Below are positions 1 to 9,760 of a stretch of 64,000 nucleotides of DNA, piece by piece. Origin of the DNA: Streptomyces antibioticus (GTDB lineage Bacteria; Actinomycetota; Actinomycetes; Streptomycetales; Streptomycetaceae); assembly GCF_002019855.1 (NCBI RefSeq), contig NZ_CM007717.1:1306452-1370451 (forward strand), read 5' to 3'. Within the stretch, counting starts at the first letter, position 1; the number at the start of each line of letters is the position of its first letter. Below the pieces are notes generated by a model that did not search any database, was not told the origin of the DNA, and worked only from the letters and a program-made list of their open reading frames with translations. Both the position numbers and the translations under genes were made by a program.

Positions 1-4
1 GGCG

Positions 5-3000
5 GTGCCGCTGACCACGCGCTCGTACCGGCATCCGGGGCTCGACGACCGGGTGGTGGTGCGGCTGGTCGCCGGGGAGCTGGGCGCGGCGGAGGATCTG
101 GCCGCCGGATATCTGGGCCTGGAGCCGGACGCGGAGCCGGCCGTGGTGGGGCTCGGCCTGCGTCAGTCGCTGGGCTTCCCGGAGTGGGTGCTGGTGCATC
201 ATCCGCGGGACGGGCGGCACGCGTTGGGCGTCGTCCCCGATCTGGAGCGGGCGGCCCGGCAGGCCAAGTCCAAGCCGAAGGCGGCCCTGGACGCCTATCT
301 GGAGCTGGGCGCCCGGCTCGCGGCCTCGGTGCCGCACTTCCTTCCGACGTTCTACGAGCAGGCCGGGCGGGTGTTCCTCGCCGAGGAGAACGCCACCTAC
401 GCGGCCCAGTTGTTCACCCGGGCCCGCAAGGCCGAGGCGGAGCACGGTCTGGTGGTCGAGGAGGAGCGGCTGGACGCCATCTTCCTGGAGTTCGCGCTGG
501 CCGGCGCGCTGCCGGTGAAGGTGCTGTCGGGGTACGCGAAGGAGCTGGCCGCGCGGGTGCCGGCCGAGGAGGCGCTGCGCCGCTTCACCCGGCTGTGCCT
601 GCGCCGCACGGCGGGCGGTCTGCCGCCGTCCGCGCAGATGGCGACCGACCTGCGCAGGCTGGCCCGGGCCGCGGGCCGGGACGCGGATCTGACGGAGCAG
701 GAGTATCTGGCCGAGCTGCTCGGGCTGCCGGCCACGCTGCGCGCGGCGGCGGGCTGGTGGAAGGGGCACCGGGCGGCCCTGGTGGGGCTGGCGGCGCGCG
801 AGCCGCGGGTGCGGGGCGCCCTGCTGGACCTGATCCCGTCCTGCCACGACGACGAGATGCCCGCGCTGTGGCTGGGCGTCCTGGAGGCGTCCGGTGCCGT
901 GGCGGCGCTGTGGGACGGCTCGCTGCCGGAGGAGGAGCGGCCGCGGGACGGCGCGGCGGGCTGGCTGGAGCGGTTCCTGGCGTTCCGGGAGCGGGTGCGG
1001 TCCTGGCGCGGCTCCACCCGCATGGCGGAGCTGTATCCGCTGGTGGAGCGGGCCGCGGACCGGCTGCGGGAGGAACTCGCCGCCGCCGGGCGCGGGTTGC
1101 GCGTCGAGCACGACATCGACCTGATCGACCTGCTGCTGTCGCTGGACGTGCCGGTGGCCGACCCGGGCCGGGGCGCGCATCTGCCGCTGGTGCAGTGGGC
1201 GTCGGGCGAGGGGCACCGTGAGCTGCTGTCGCTGGGGGCCGACACGCGCTTCCACGACGCGTTCCTGCGCGGCGCCGAGCAGTTCTCGGACAACGAGCAC
1301 ACGCTGCGGGCGATCCGGCTGCTGGCGGTGTCGCCGGGCGGGCGGCCGCTGCTCACCGAGTGGGTGCGCCGGGTGGTGCGGCGGTTCACGGCCGTCGGCC
1401 TGCCCCAGCTCCCGGACGCGCTGAGCCGGCTGAAGTGGCTGCCCGCCGAGGCGCTGGCGCTGGCGGAGGACGAGGTCCGCGCGGCCGCCGCCACCGACCT
1501 CGCGCCGGTGCTGGCGCGCACCCTGCGGGCCGGTCTCTTCGACGAACTGGGCTGGCCCGCCTGGGAGGACGCGACGGCCACGCTCGTCCCGAGGAACGAC
1601 GTCGAGGACGTGATCGTCGCCGACGCCTGGCCCCACCTCATCGTGGCGGGCGCCGCGCAGGCCCGGGTGATCGGCGCCGAGGGCACGGTCCTCACCCACG
1701 ACCTGCGGATCCCCGCCGACGAGCGGTGGGGCGACCCCGGTTTCCATCATGTGGACGGCGAACTGCTCGTCTACTGGCGCAGCCGCGGCGACGGCCTGCG
1801 CGGCTACTGGCACACCCGCGCCGACCGCATCCAGACCATCGAGGGCCCGGGCACCACGCGGGGCACCGAGATGGACTGGTACCGGGGCGACCTTCCGGTC
1901 ACCCTGCCGCTGCCCGGCGGCGGCCGGACCACCGGCGCCCGTGTCCTGTACGCCGGGGACACCACGCTGCCCGAGGAGCGCGCGATCATCTCCGACGGCG
2001 TCGCGCACTGGGTGTGGCGGTCCGCCGACGACGGGACGTACGGCTGGTTCGAGTACGACCCGGCGACCGGGGAGACCGGCCGGGCGAGCCTGCCCGCGTT
2101 CCTGGCCGACGCGCTGCGCGGCGCGCCCGCGGGCAGTGTCTTCGAGGGCGGCCGGCTGCGCCCCGCGCCGGCGTCCGGCCCCGGGCCCGCCGCCGCGCCG
2201 GTGGACGGTCTGGTCGGGCTGCGCCGGGTGACGCTGCCCGACGGCTCCCGGCGCACCGAGGACCTCGCCGGCCGCTCGGTGACCCTGCCCCGGTACATGA
2301 ACTGGCCTGCCGCGCTGGTGGTGTTCCCCGGCGACGACCGGCCGCGTGCCGTCGTCCGCGGGGCCTGGCAGCTCGACCTGGTCGACCCCGACGGCATCGT
2401 CACCTCGTGGGCCAAGACGGACCGCACCCCCGGCATCTTCGGCGAGGGCACGCTGCTGCTGCCCCCGACGCAGTACTGGGAGCATCTGACGCCCCGTGAC
2501 CCGCAGGGTTCGGTGGCGCTGCGCACCATCGACCGGGAGACGTCGGCGGCCCTGCTGGCGGCCGGCGCGCTGGAGGACGAGAAGGCGCTGCCGACGGCGA
2601 TCCGCGCCCTGCTGCCCGTCACCCACGACGCGCTCGTCGCGGGCATCGCCGGAGTGGTGCGGCACGCGGCGGGCCAGCAGGCCGTGCTGGACCAGGTGGC
2701 CGCCCGGCTGACCCGGGCGCTCGACGGCGGCCTGGAGGAGGAGGGCCCGGCCGGTCCGCCCGACGTCCTGCTGCTGGACGCGATCAGCGGGCTGTACTCG
2801 CCGCGCGGCTACTGGTGGAACCGCGACGAGGAGGCCGACACCGTCTTCCGCTCCCTGCGCGTCCTGACCCGGGCCGCCGGGCTCGACGGGGCCGCCGTGC
2901 CGGCGGAGCGGACCGCCGCGCTGCACCTGGACGGGCCCGCGCTGCCGTCCGGGAACCCGGACCTGGACACGCTGTTCGACCGGGTCACCGCCCTGGCGTT

Positions 3001-4822
3001 CCGCGCGGCGGCCGGCACCACCCCGGAGGAGCACCGCGAGGTCCTGCGCACCCTGCTCGCCCGGTTCGACGCGCTGGGTCTGTCGACGGCCGCCGCGTCC
3101 GGGCACTGGCGCAGGGTGGTCGTGCGGCTGGCGGCGAGTGCGCTGCGCACCCCGGCGGGCGAGTGGCGCGAGGGCGCGTGGACCGGGCTGCTGCCGCTGG
3201 GCGGCGGTGCCTTCCTCGCCGTCACCGGCCGCCGTTCGACCCACGACGACGGCTGTGTGTTCACCGGCATCCACCACGACCCGGCCGGACGGTTCGAGAC
3301 GCCGGACCCCTACACGGTCCTGGAGTCGGCGCCGCTCGGCGAGAGCGCCGGGGCGGACCGGGCCGCGGCGGTCCTCGCGGAGCTGGCCGCCCGCGGACCG
3401 GCGCCCTGGTTCCCGGCGGCCGCCGAGGAGTTCGCCCGGCTCACCGGCGTCACCGACACCATGGCCCGGCTGCTCGTGGCCGGTCTGCCCCGGGTCGACG
3501 AGTACGAGCGGACGTTCCTGACCGCCGAGGCCCGCGCGCTCCTCGGCGTGAAGGTGGCCCCGGCCGCCGTCGCCAAGGACGAACTGCGCGGTGTCGACGG
3601 CGACATCCGCGCCGCCGTGGTCGGCGCGCTGGTGCCCGCCGACCCCGCCCGGCTGTGGACCGAGGGCCCCGACGTGACGGCGGCGGCCGAGGTGTGGAAC
3701 AGCAGGGTGGGCCGGCGCACGGCCGTCCCCGAGGAGCTGCTCAGCGACGCGCTGCGCGCCGTCCGGCACACCCGGTGGGAGGTGCGGCAGGCGCTGCCGG
3801 CCCTGCTGCACCCGGCCGGTGAGCCCCGGCTCACCCGGGACCTGGAGTGGGCGGTCTCCGGCGACCGGGTGCGTCCCGTCGGGGAGAACCCGGTCGGGTT
3901 CACCGCGGACATCCTGATCGGCTCGGTCGGGCTCGCCGCCTGGCTCGCCCACCGGCTGCCCGCCGGCGACCCGGCCCGGGCCGCGCTGCCGCCCGCGCTC
4001 ACCGCCGTGCGCACCCGGCTGGCCCACCCCGGACTCGTCCTGGACCTCGGGGAGTACATCCGCCTCTCCGCGTTCCGCAAGACCGCCGGCGCCCCGACCG
4101 AGGCCGGCCACGGCTACGAGCGGTACGGCGCCCTCATCCTCGCCACGCACGACGACCAGCCGGCCCCGGGCCTGCGGGTCGACCTGCTCGACGAGGCCGG
4201 TGAGGACCCGTACCTGCCCGCGGCGCGCACCGGCGACCAGCGGCCCTACCCGGCCGAGGTGGCGCTGCGGCTCGCCCGCTCGCCCCGGTTCGCCGCGCTG
4301 CTCGCCGACCCCGGCGACCCGGCGGCGGGTGAGCGGGGCAAGGACGGCACCTGGTGGCCGCAGGACCCGAGCCGCTCCGTGCCCGACCTGGTCACCCTGG
4401 CGGCCAAGGAGCACGGCATCGGCGAGGACGCCGCCACGCTCTATCTGATGCTGCTCGCCATGCCCGACCCCACCGACCGGACGACGGCCCGGTGGACCGG
4501 ATGGAAGCCGGCCCGTCTCAAGGCCGCCCGCGCCGAACTGGCCGCAACCGACCTCGTGGTGCAGGCCAGCCGCACCCGGGCCGGACGCTCCCTCTTCCTG
4601 CCCGGCGGCTGGGCCGACCTCGGCGCGCCGCGCGTCCCGCTGGAGCGGTGGAAGCTGCCGCTCTACGACGGCCTGCTCAGCGGTGAGCACGCGCAGTTCG
4701 GCGTGATCGTCCCGGCCGAACCGGCGGCGGAGCTGTACCGCAGAGCCTGGCAGCGGGTCCAGGACGGCGACGGGCCCCGCTTCGAGGAGCTGAAGGTACG
4801 ACGCGGCGGACGGCGCCGCTGA
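5..4822 (+). CDS. Large protein of unknown function, companion of a MoxR/VWA/SWIM operon
   Basis: I do not recognise a specific family. From the GTG near the window edge the protein has 1605 residues; the true start could lie further upstream, outside the window. The N-terminal third (about residues 85-300) is rich in Ala/Leu/Glu helices and looks like an alpha-helical repeat scaffold. The middle (about 560-900) is richer in Trp, Gly and beta-type segments, and the C-terminal third is mixed. No signal peptide or membrane segment is visible, so it should be cytosolic. It lies 151 nt upstream of a MoxR ATPase, followed by VWA and SWIM proteins, in the same order as large partner proteins in yeh-type or vWA-MoxR systems. 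It is therefore plausibly the substrate-recognition or effector subunit. That role is inferred from position only. Confidence 0.75.
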   Translation: MPLTTRSYRHPGLDDRVVVRLVAGELGAAEDLAAGYLGLEPDAEPAVVGLGLRQSLGFPEWVLVHHPRDGRHALGVVPDLERAARQAKSKPKAALDAYLELGARLAASVPHFLPTFYEQAGRVFLAEENATYAAQLFTRARKAEAEHGLVVEEERLDAIFLEFALAGALPVKVLSGYAKELAARVPAEEALRRFTRLCLRRTAGGLPPSAQMATDLRRLARAAGRDADLTEQEYLAELLGLPATLRAAAGWWKGHRAALVGLAAREPRVRGALLDLIPSCHDDEMPALWLGVLEASGAVAALWDGSLPEEERPRDGAAGWLERFLAFRERVRSWRGSTRMAELYPLVERAADRLREELAAAGRGLRVEHDIDLIDLLLSLDVPVADPGRGAHLPLVQWASGEGHRELLSLGADTRFHDAFLRGAEQFSDNEHTLRAIRLLAVSPGGRPLLTEWVRRVVRRFTAVGLPQLPDALSRLKWLPAEALALAEDEVRAAAATDLAPVLARTLRAGLFDELGWPAWEDATATLVPRNDVEDVIVADAWPHLIVAGAAQARVIGAEGTVLTHDLRIPADERWGDPGFHHVDGELLVYWRSRGDGLRGYWHTRADRIQTIEGPGTTRGTEMDWYRGDLPVTLPLPGGGRTTGARVLYAGDTTLPEERAIISDGVAHWVWRSADDGTYGWFEYDPATGETGRASLPAFLADALRGAPAGSVFEGGRLRPAPASGPGPAAAPVDGLVGLRRVTLPDGSRRTEDLAGRSVTLPRYMNWPAALVVFPGDDRPRAVVRGAWQLDLVDPDGIVTSWAKTDRTPGIFGEGTLLLPPTQYWEHLTPRDPQGSVALRTIDRETSAALLAAGALEDEKALPTAIRALLPVTHDALVAGIAGVVRHAAGQQAVLDQVAARLTRALDGGLEEEGPAGPPDVLLLDAISGLYSPRGYWWNRDEEADTVFRSLRVLTRAAGLDGAAVPAERTAALHLDGPALPSGNPDLDTLFDRVTALAFRAAAGTTPEEHREVLRTLLARFDALGLSTAAASGHWRRVVVRLAASALRTPAGEWREGAWTGLLPLGGGAFLAVTGRRSTHDDGCVFTGIHHDPAGRFETPDPYTVLESAPLGESAGADRAAAVLAELAARGPAPWFPAAAEEFARLTGVTDTMARLLVAGLPRVDEYERTFLTAEARALLGVKVAPAAVAKDELRGVDGDIRAAVVGALVPADPARLWTEGPDVTAAAEVWNSRVGRRTAVPEELLSDALRAVRHTRWEVRQALPALLHPAGEPRLTRDLEWAVSGDRVRPVGENPVGFTADILIGSVGLAAWLAHRLPAGDPARAALPPALTAVRTRLAHPGLVLDLGEYIRLSAFRKTAGAPTEAGHGYERYGALILATHDDQPAPGLRVDLLDEAGEDPYLPAARTGDQRPYPAEVALRLARSPRFAALLADPGDPAAGERGKDGTWWPQDPSRSVPDLVTLAAKEHGIGEDAATLYLMLLAMPDPTDRTTARWTGWKPARLKAARAELAATDLVVQASRTRAGRSLFLPGGWADLGAPRVPLERWKLPLYDGLLSGEHAQFGVIVPAEPAAELYRRAWQRVQDGDGPRFEELKVRRGGRRR

Positions 4823-4901
4823 CACCGGGCGGCGACGGGCACCGGGCTCTTCGTCCCGGTGCCCGGACCCCGGTGATCGCCCGGCCCCGCCGCCCCACCA
4901 T

Positions 4902-4954
4902 CCTGAGCACGACAGACCGACCCGCCCGGCAAACCTGAGCACGACAGACCGACC
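4902..4954. repeat. 21-bp perfect direct repeat in the MoxR leader
   Basis: Two identical 21-bp copies lie at 4902-4922 and 4934-4954, beginning CCTGAGCACGACAGACC, with an 11-bp spacer (32-bp period). They sit in the 151-nt gap between the 1605-aa gene and the MoxR gene, ending 19 nt before the ATG. The copies could be an operator pair or a slipped-strand duplication of the leader. Three helical turns of spacing would put both copies on one face of the helix, which fits protein binding. Function is unproven. Confidence 0.7.
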
Positions 4955-4973
4955 TACCCAGCAAGGAACCTCC

Positions 4974-6134
4974 ATGCCTCCGACCGACACGGCGACGGCC
5001 ATCCCGGCCCGGCAGACCCTGCCCGCCGAAGAGCGCCACGCCACCGAACTCGCCTTCCTCGCCGCCCAGGACGAGGGGCCCCGCCCGCCCGGCTGGCGGC
5101 TCACGCCGCGCGCCGTGATCACCTTCGTCTGCGGCAGCGGCGGCGAGGCCCTGAAGCTGCCCAAGCCGCACGAGACGCTGCCCGACCGGCTGGTGATCGC
5201 CCCCAAGTTCGTCGGCGAACGCGCCCTCGTGGAGCGGTGCGTGGTCACCCTCGCCGGTGAGCGCGGGCTGCTGCTCGTCGGCGAGCCCGGTACCGCCAAG
5301 TCGATGCTGTCCGAGCTGCTGTCGGCCGCCGTCAGCGGCACCAGCGCGCTCACCGTGCAGGGCACCGCCGGCACCACCGAGGACGCCCTGCGCTACGGCT
5401 GGAACTACGCCCTGCTGCTCGCCCAGGGCCCGACCCCGCAGGCGCTGGTCGACTCGCCGGTGCTCAGCGCGATGCGCACCGGCCGGGTGGCCCGGGTCGA
5501 GGAGATCACCCGCTGTCTGCCCGAGGTGCAGGACGCCCTGGTGTCGATCCTGTCCGACCGGCGGATCAGCGTGCCCGAGCTGTCCGGCACCGACGACGCC
5601 CAGGTGGCCGCCGTGCCCGGGTTCACCGTCATCGCCACGGCCAACCTGCGCGACCGCGGTGTCTCGGAGATGTCCGCCGCCCTCAAGCGCCGCTTCAACT
5701 TCGAGACGGTGCACCCGATCGCCGACGTCGACGCCGAGACCGCCCTGGTCCGGCGCCAGGCGACGGCGGCCGTCGAGCGGGCGGGCGCGGCCTTCGGGGT
5801 CGACGACGCGGTCCTCGACGTGCTCGTCACCGTCTTCCGCGATCTGCGGGCCGGCCGCTCCGCCGAGGGCTGGGACGTGGAGCGTCCGGGCACCGTGATG
5901 TCGACCGCGGAGGCCGTGCAGGTCGCCACCTCGCTCGGCGTGGCCACCGCCTATCTGCCCGGCGGGGACGCCCTCGACCTCGTCCCCGGGCATCTGCTCG
6001 GCGTGGTCCGCAAGGACGACCCGGCCGATCACGCGCGGCTGCTCGGCTACTGGGACGGCCCGGTGCGCCGCCGTGCCGAGGACGGCTCGGCGACCTGGCG
6101 CCGTCTCTGGGACCTGCGGGAGAACCTCCGGTGA
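4974..6134 (+). CDS. MoxR-family AAA+ ATPase
   Basis: 386 residues. The Walker A motif GEPGTAKS is at residues 103-110, a Walker B-like VARVEEI follows at about 172-178, and a sensor-1 stretch (VIATANLRDRG) lies near 218. This is the MoxR/YehL layout. MoxR ATPases remodel or load protein complexes, often to insert metals or cofactors, and nearly always act with a VWA-domain partner. Here the partner is the next gene. The stop codon overlaps the next GTG start by 4 nt (GTGA), so the two are translationally coupled. ATG 4974 follows a moderate ribosome-binding sequence (AAGGAACC). The protein is cytosolic, with no membrane segments. Confidence 0.93.
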   Translation: MPPTDTATAIPARQTLPAEERHATELAFLAAQDEGPRPPGWRLTPRAVITFVCGSGGEALKLPKPHETLPDRLVIAPKFVGERALVERCVVTLAGERGLLLVGEPGTAKSMLSELLSAAVSGTSALTVQGTAGTTEDALRYGWNYALLLAQGPTPQALVDSPVLSAMRTGRVARVEEITRCLPEVQDALVSILSDRRISVPELSGTDDAQVAAVPGFTVIATANLRDRGVSEMSAALKRRFNFETVHPIADVDAETALVRRQATAAVERAGAAFGVDDAVLDVLVTVFRDLRAGRSAEGWDVERPGTVMSTAEAVQVATSLGVATAYLPGGDALDLVPGHLLGVVRKDDPADHARLLGYWDGPVRRRAEDGSATWRRLWDLRENLR

Positions 6135-9100
6135 CCCTCGCTCAGGACCCGCGGGAGGCCGTCGAGGCCCTCGCCGACTCCGCGGCGCCGTATCTGCTGG
6201 GGGTACGGCACCACAGCCCGGCGCTGGCCGCGGCGGTCCCCGCCCTGCTCGACGCCTCCGGCGCCGAGGTCGTGTGCGTGGAGCTGCCCGCCGACTTCCA
6301 GCCGTGGCTCACCCATCTCGCCGCCCCCGGCACGCTGGCGCCGGTGGCGCTGGCCGGGGCGGGCGAGGGCGGGCGGCTCGGCTTCTACCCGTTCGCCGAC
6401 TTCTCCCCCGAACTCGCCGCCGTCCGCTGGGCGCGGGAGCGCGGGGTGGAGGTCATGTGCTGCGACCTGCCGATGTCCGACCCGGCGTGGAACGGCGGCG
6501 AGCGTGCCGTCCCCGCCGACGACACCCGACCCGACCCCGCCGGACACACGCGCACCGTCCTCGCCGAGGCGGAGCCGACGGCGCTCCCCGCGCCCACCTT
6601 CGCGGACGCGCTCACGGCCGCCGGGACCGGGCGGGACGGCGACGATCTGTGGGACCGCTGTGTGGAGGTGCTCGCGCCGGGCTGCCCGCCCGAGGCGATC
6701 CGGCGGGCCGCCCTCGGAGTGGGCTGGGCGCTGCGCCGTGACGCCGAGTCGGCGGGCGGGGTGCCGTCGGTCGACCTGGCCCGCGAGCGGCACATGCGCG
6801 CCACGATCGCGCACGCCGCGACGGGCGGGCGCCGGGTCGCGGCGGTCGTCGGCGCCTTCCACGCACCGGCGTTGACGCCGGGGGCAGGGGGCGCGGGCAC
6901 CGTCACGGACGCGGTCCCGGATCCGGCGGGCACGACGGCGGGCGCGCCCCCGGCCGTGTCGGCGGCCGGTGCCGAGCAGGCCGTCGTCACCTCGCTCGTC
7001 CCGTACTCCTTCGATCTGCTGGACTCCCGTTCCGGCTACCCCGCCGGGATCCGCGACCCGCGCTGGCAGCAGGCGGTGTTCACGGCCGGCGGCGACCCCG
7101 AACTGCTGCACGGCGCGGCGGCCCGGGCGATCACCGACGTGTGCCGGGAGCTGCGGGCGGCCGGGCACACCGCGGGCACCGGCGAGGCCGCCGAGACCCT
7201 GCGCATGGCCTGCGACCTGGCCCGGGTGCGCGGCCTCGCGGCCCCCGGGCGGGGCGAGGTGCTGGAGGCGCTGACCACCGTCATGGGCCAGGGCGAGCCG
7301 CTCGGCCGCGGCCGGGCCCTCGCGCGGGCGCTCGAAGTGGTCCTGGTCGGCACCGACCGGGGCCGGATCGCGCCGGGCACCCCCCGCTCGGGCCTCGGCC
7401 CGTCCGTGGAGGCCGAGTTGACCGCGCTCAGGCTGCCGGGACCGGACGACCCCGCCGCGCGCGAACTGCGGCTCGACCCGTTCCGCTCCGCGCTGGACGG
7501 CCGGCGCGAGGTCCTGCTCCAGCGTCTCGCGGTGTGCGGCGCGGGCTACGGCGAGGCCGTGGAGGTGTCCGGCACGGGCGACGGCACGGCGCTCACCACC
7601 CGCTGGCGGCTGTCGTGGACCCCGGCCGTCCCGGTCCGCCTCGACCTGGCCGGGATCCGGGGCGTGACCGCGGCCCTGGCCGCCGAGGGCACCCTGCGCG
7701 AGACCTTCCGCCGTGAGTCGGCGGACGGCGGGCCCACGTGCGCGCTCGTCCTCACCGGCCTGCGCGCGGCCGCCCGCTGCGATCTGCCCGGGCTGGTCGA
7801 CGAGCGGCTGGCCGACGCCGCCGCCGTCCTGCCGGCCGCCGCCACCCTGCCCGAACTCCTCGAAGCCCTCGACCTGTTGGAGGCGCTGCGCCGCGGTCAT
7901 CTGCGGGGCACCACGGACGACAGCCGGCGGACGGCCGCCGAACTGGCCGCCGATCTGCTGGAGACGGCCGTCCGCGCCCTGCCCGGCCTCGCGGGCAGCG
8001 ACCGGCCCGAGGACGCGGCCGCGCTGATCGCGCTGGCGTCACGGGCCGGCGACCACCGGCTCGGCCTGCGGATGGACGACGCGCTGGGCGCCCTCGCGCG
8101 CACCGGCTCCGCGCTCGTCCAGGGCGCCGCGCTCGCCGCCCGGGTGCTGCTCGACCTGGACGACGCCGAGGTGCTCGGCGCGCGGGCCGCCGGCTGGATC
8201 GACACCGCCACCGGGCCCGACGGACGGCTCGCGCTGGCCCGCCGGCTCGTGGGACTGCTCACCGGTGCCGCGCCGCTGCTCCAGTCGGCGCCGACCGCGC
8301 TCGACCCGCTGCTCGACCGCATCGACACCCTCACCGACCAGGGCTTCCTGGACCGGCTGCCCGCGCTGCGCGGCGGCTTCGACACGCTCAGCCCGGCCGG
8401 GCGCGGCCGGCTCCTCGACACCGTCACCGAGCGCCTGGGCGACCGCCTCGACCTGTCGCTCGGCGCCTCACCGGGACTCCTCGCCCTGTGGACGGCGGCC
8501 GACGCGGCGGGCCTGGCGGCGGTGACGTCCCTCGGCCTGCCGACGGGCGCACCGGAGGGGTCCGACGGGGGCGCCGGGATCGTCGTACCGGACGAGCCCG
8601 ATCGCGCCGAAGACCCGGCGGGTGCGGAACAAGCACCCCGGGCCCTCTCCCCCACCGACCGCTGGCGGTTGCTGCTCGGGCGGGAGAGCGAGAAGCTGCC
8701 CGACGGTGCGCGGCGTTACGCGCACGCGCTGGACGAGCTGTACGGCGCCGGACGCGGCGAGGGCTCCTCGGACCTGAGCCGGGAGAGCGGCGCGGGCGGC
8801 GGTCAGGAGGCCGCCTTCCCCACCGCCCGCGAGTGGGCCGAGGAACTGGACGCGCTGTTCGGCGCCGAGGTCCGCGAAGAGGTCCTGGCGCGCGCCGCCG
8901 ACCAGGGCCGCACCGATGTGCTGGCCGAACTGGACCCGGCGGCGGTGCGTCCCTCGGTCGATCTGCTGACCTCCGTGCTGTCCCTCGCCGGGGGCATGCC
9001 GGAAAGTCAACTGGCCAAGCTGCGGCCGCTGGTGCGCCGCCTGGTCGAGGAGCTGGCGAAGGAGCTGGCCACCCGGATGCGTCCGGCGCTGACCGGCCTG

Positions 9101-9760
9101 GCCACGCCGCGCCCGACCCGTCGCCCCGGCGGCCGGCTGGATCTGCCGCGCACCCTGCGCGCCAACCTCGCGACCACGCACCGTACGGCCGACGGCCGGA
9201 CCGTGGTGGTCCCGGAGAAGCCGGTGTTCAGCACCCGTTCCCGCACGGAGGCGGACTGGCGGCTGATCCTGGTGGTCGACGTGTCCGGGTCGATGGAGGC
9301 GTCGGTCGTCTGGTCGGCGCTGACCGCGGCCGTGCTGGGCGGGGTGCCCACCCTGTCCACGCACTTCCTGGCGTTCTCGACCGACGTGATCGATCTGACC
9401 GACCGGGTCGACGACCCGCTGTCGCTGCTGCTGGAGGTGCGGGTCGGCGGCGGTACGCACATCGCGGCCGGGCTGGCGCACGCCCGGTCCCTGGTGACCG
9501 TGCCCAGCCGGACGCTCGTGGTGGTGGTGAGCGACTTCGAGGAGGGCTACCCGCTGGGCGGACTGCTCGGCGAGGTACGGTCCCTCGCCTCCTCCGGGGT
9601 GCATCTGATGGGCTGCGCCGCCCTGGACGACACCGGCACGCCGCGCTACTCGGTGCCGGTCGCCCAGCAGCTCGTCGCGGCCGGGATGCCGGTCGCCGCC
9701 CTCAGTCCCCTCGCCCTCGCCCGCTGGGTGGGCGACCGCCTCCGCGGAGAGACCCGATGA
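6131..9760 (+). CDS. DUF5682-family protein with C-terminal VWA domain
   Basis: 1209 residues starting at GTG 6131, which overlaps the MoxR stop. The N-terminus carries the GVRHHSPA signature at residues 24-31, characteristic of the DUF5682 family found beside MoxR ATPases. The central region is Ala/Leu rich and variable. The C-terminal 160 residues form a von Willebrand A domain whose MIDAS motif DVSGS begins at residue 1050, so it should bind Mg2+ and a protein ligand. In related systems DUF5682 and VWA proteins are separate genes; here they are one polypeptide. It probably acts as the adaptor for the MoxR ATPase. It overlaps the next gene by 4 nt (ATGA). Confidence 0.9.
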   Translation: MTLAQDPREAVEALADSAAPYLLGVRHHSPALAAAVPALLDASGAEVVCVELPADFQPWLTHLAAPGTLAPVALAGAGEGGRLGFYPFADFSPELAAVRWARERGVEVMCCDLPMSDPAWNGGERAVPADDTRPDPAGHTRTVLAEAEPTALPAPTFADALTAAGTGRDGDDLWDRCVEVLAPGCPPEAIRRAALGVGWALRRDAESAGGVPSVDLARERHMRATIAHAATGGRRVAAVVGAFHAPALTPGAGGAGTVTDAVPDPAGTTAGAPPAVSAAGAEQAVVTSLVPYSFDLLDSRSGYPAGIRDPRWQQAVFTAGGDPELLHGAAARAITDVCRELRAAGHTAGTGEAAETLRMACDLARVRGLAAPGRGEVLEALTTVMGQGEPLGRGRALARALEVVLVGTDRGRIAPGTPRSGLGPSVEAELTALRLPGPDDPAARELRLDPFRSALDGRREVLLQRLAVCGAGYGEAVEVSGTGDGTALTTRWRLSWTPAVPVRLDLAGIRGVTAALAAEGTLRETFRRESADGGPTCALVLTGLRAAARCDLPGLVDERLADAAAVLPAAATLPELLEALDLLEALRRGHLRGTTDDSRRTAAELAADLLETAVRALPGLAGSDRPEDAAALIALASRAGDHRLGLRMDDALGALARTGSALVQGAALAARVLLDLDDAEVLGARAAGWIDTATGPDGRLALARRLVGLLTGAAPLLQSAPTALDPLLDRIDTLTDQGFLDRLPALRGGFDTLSPAGRGRLLDTVTERLGDRLDLSLGASPGLLALWTAADAAGLAAVTSLGLPTGAPEGSDGGAGIVVPDEPDRAEDPAGAEQAPRALSPTDRWRLLLGRESEKLPDGARRYAHALDELYGAGRGEGSSDLSRESGAGGGQEAAFPTAREWAEELDALFGAEVREEVLARAADQGRTDVLAELDPAAVRPSVDLLTSVLSLAGGMPESQLAKLRPLVRRLVEELAKELATRMRPALTGLATPRPTRRPGGRLDLPRTLRANLATTHRTADGRTVVVPEKPVFSTRSRTEADWRLILVVDVSGSMEASVVWSALTAAVLGGVPTLSTHFLAFSTDVIDLTDRVDDPLSLLLEVRVGGGTHIAAGLAHARSLVTVPSRTLVVVVSDFEEGYPLGGLLGEVRSLASSGVHLMGCAALDDTGTPRYSVPVAQQLVAAGMPVAALSPLALARWVGDRLRGETR

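Noticed and set aside
4902..4954. Attachment site of an integrated element
   Set aside because: The repeats are only 32 bp apart, and no integrase or tRNA gene is near.
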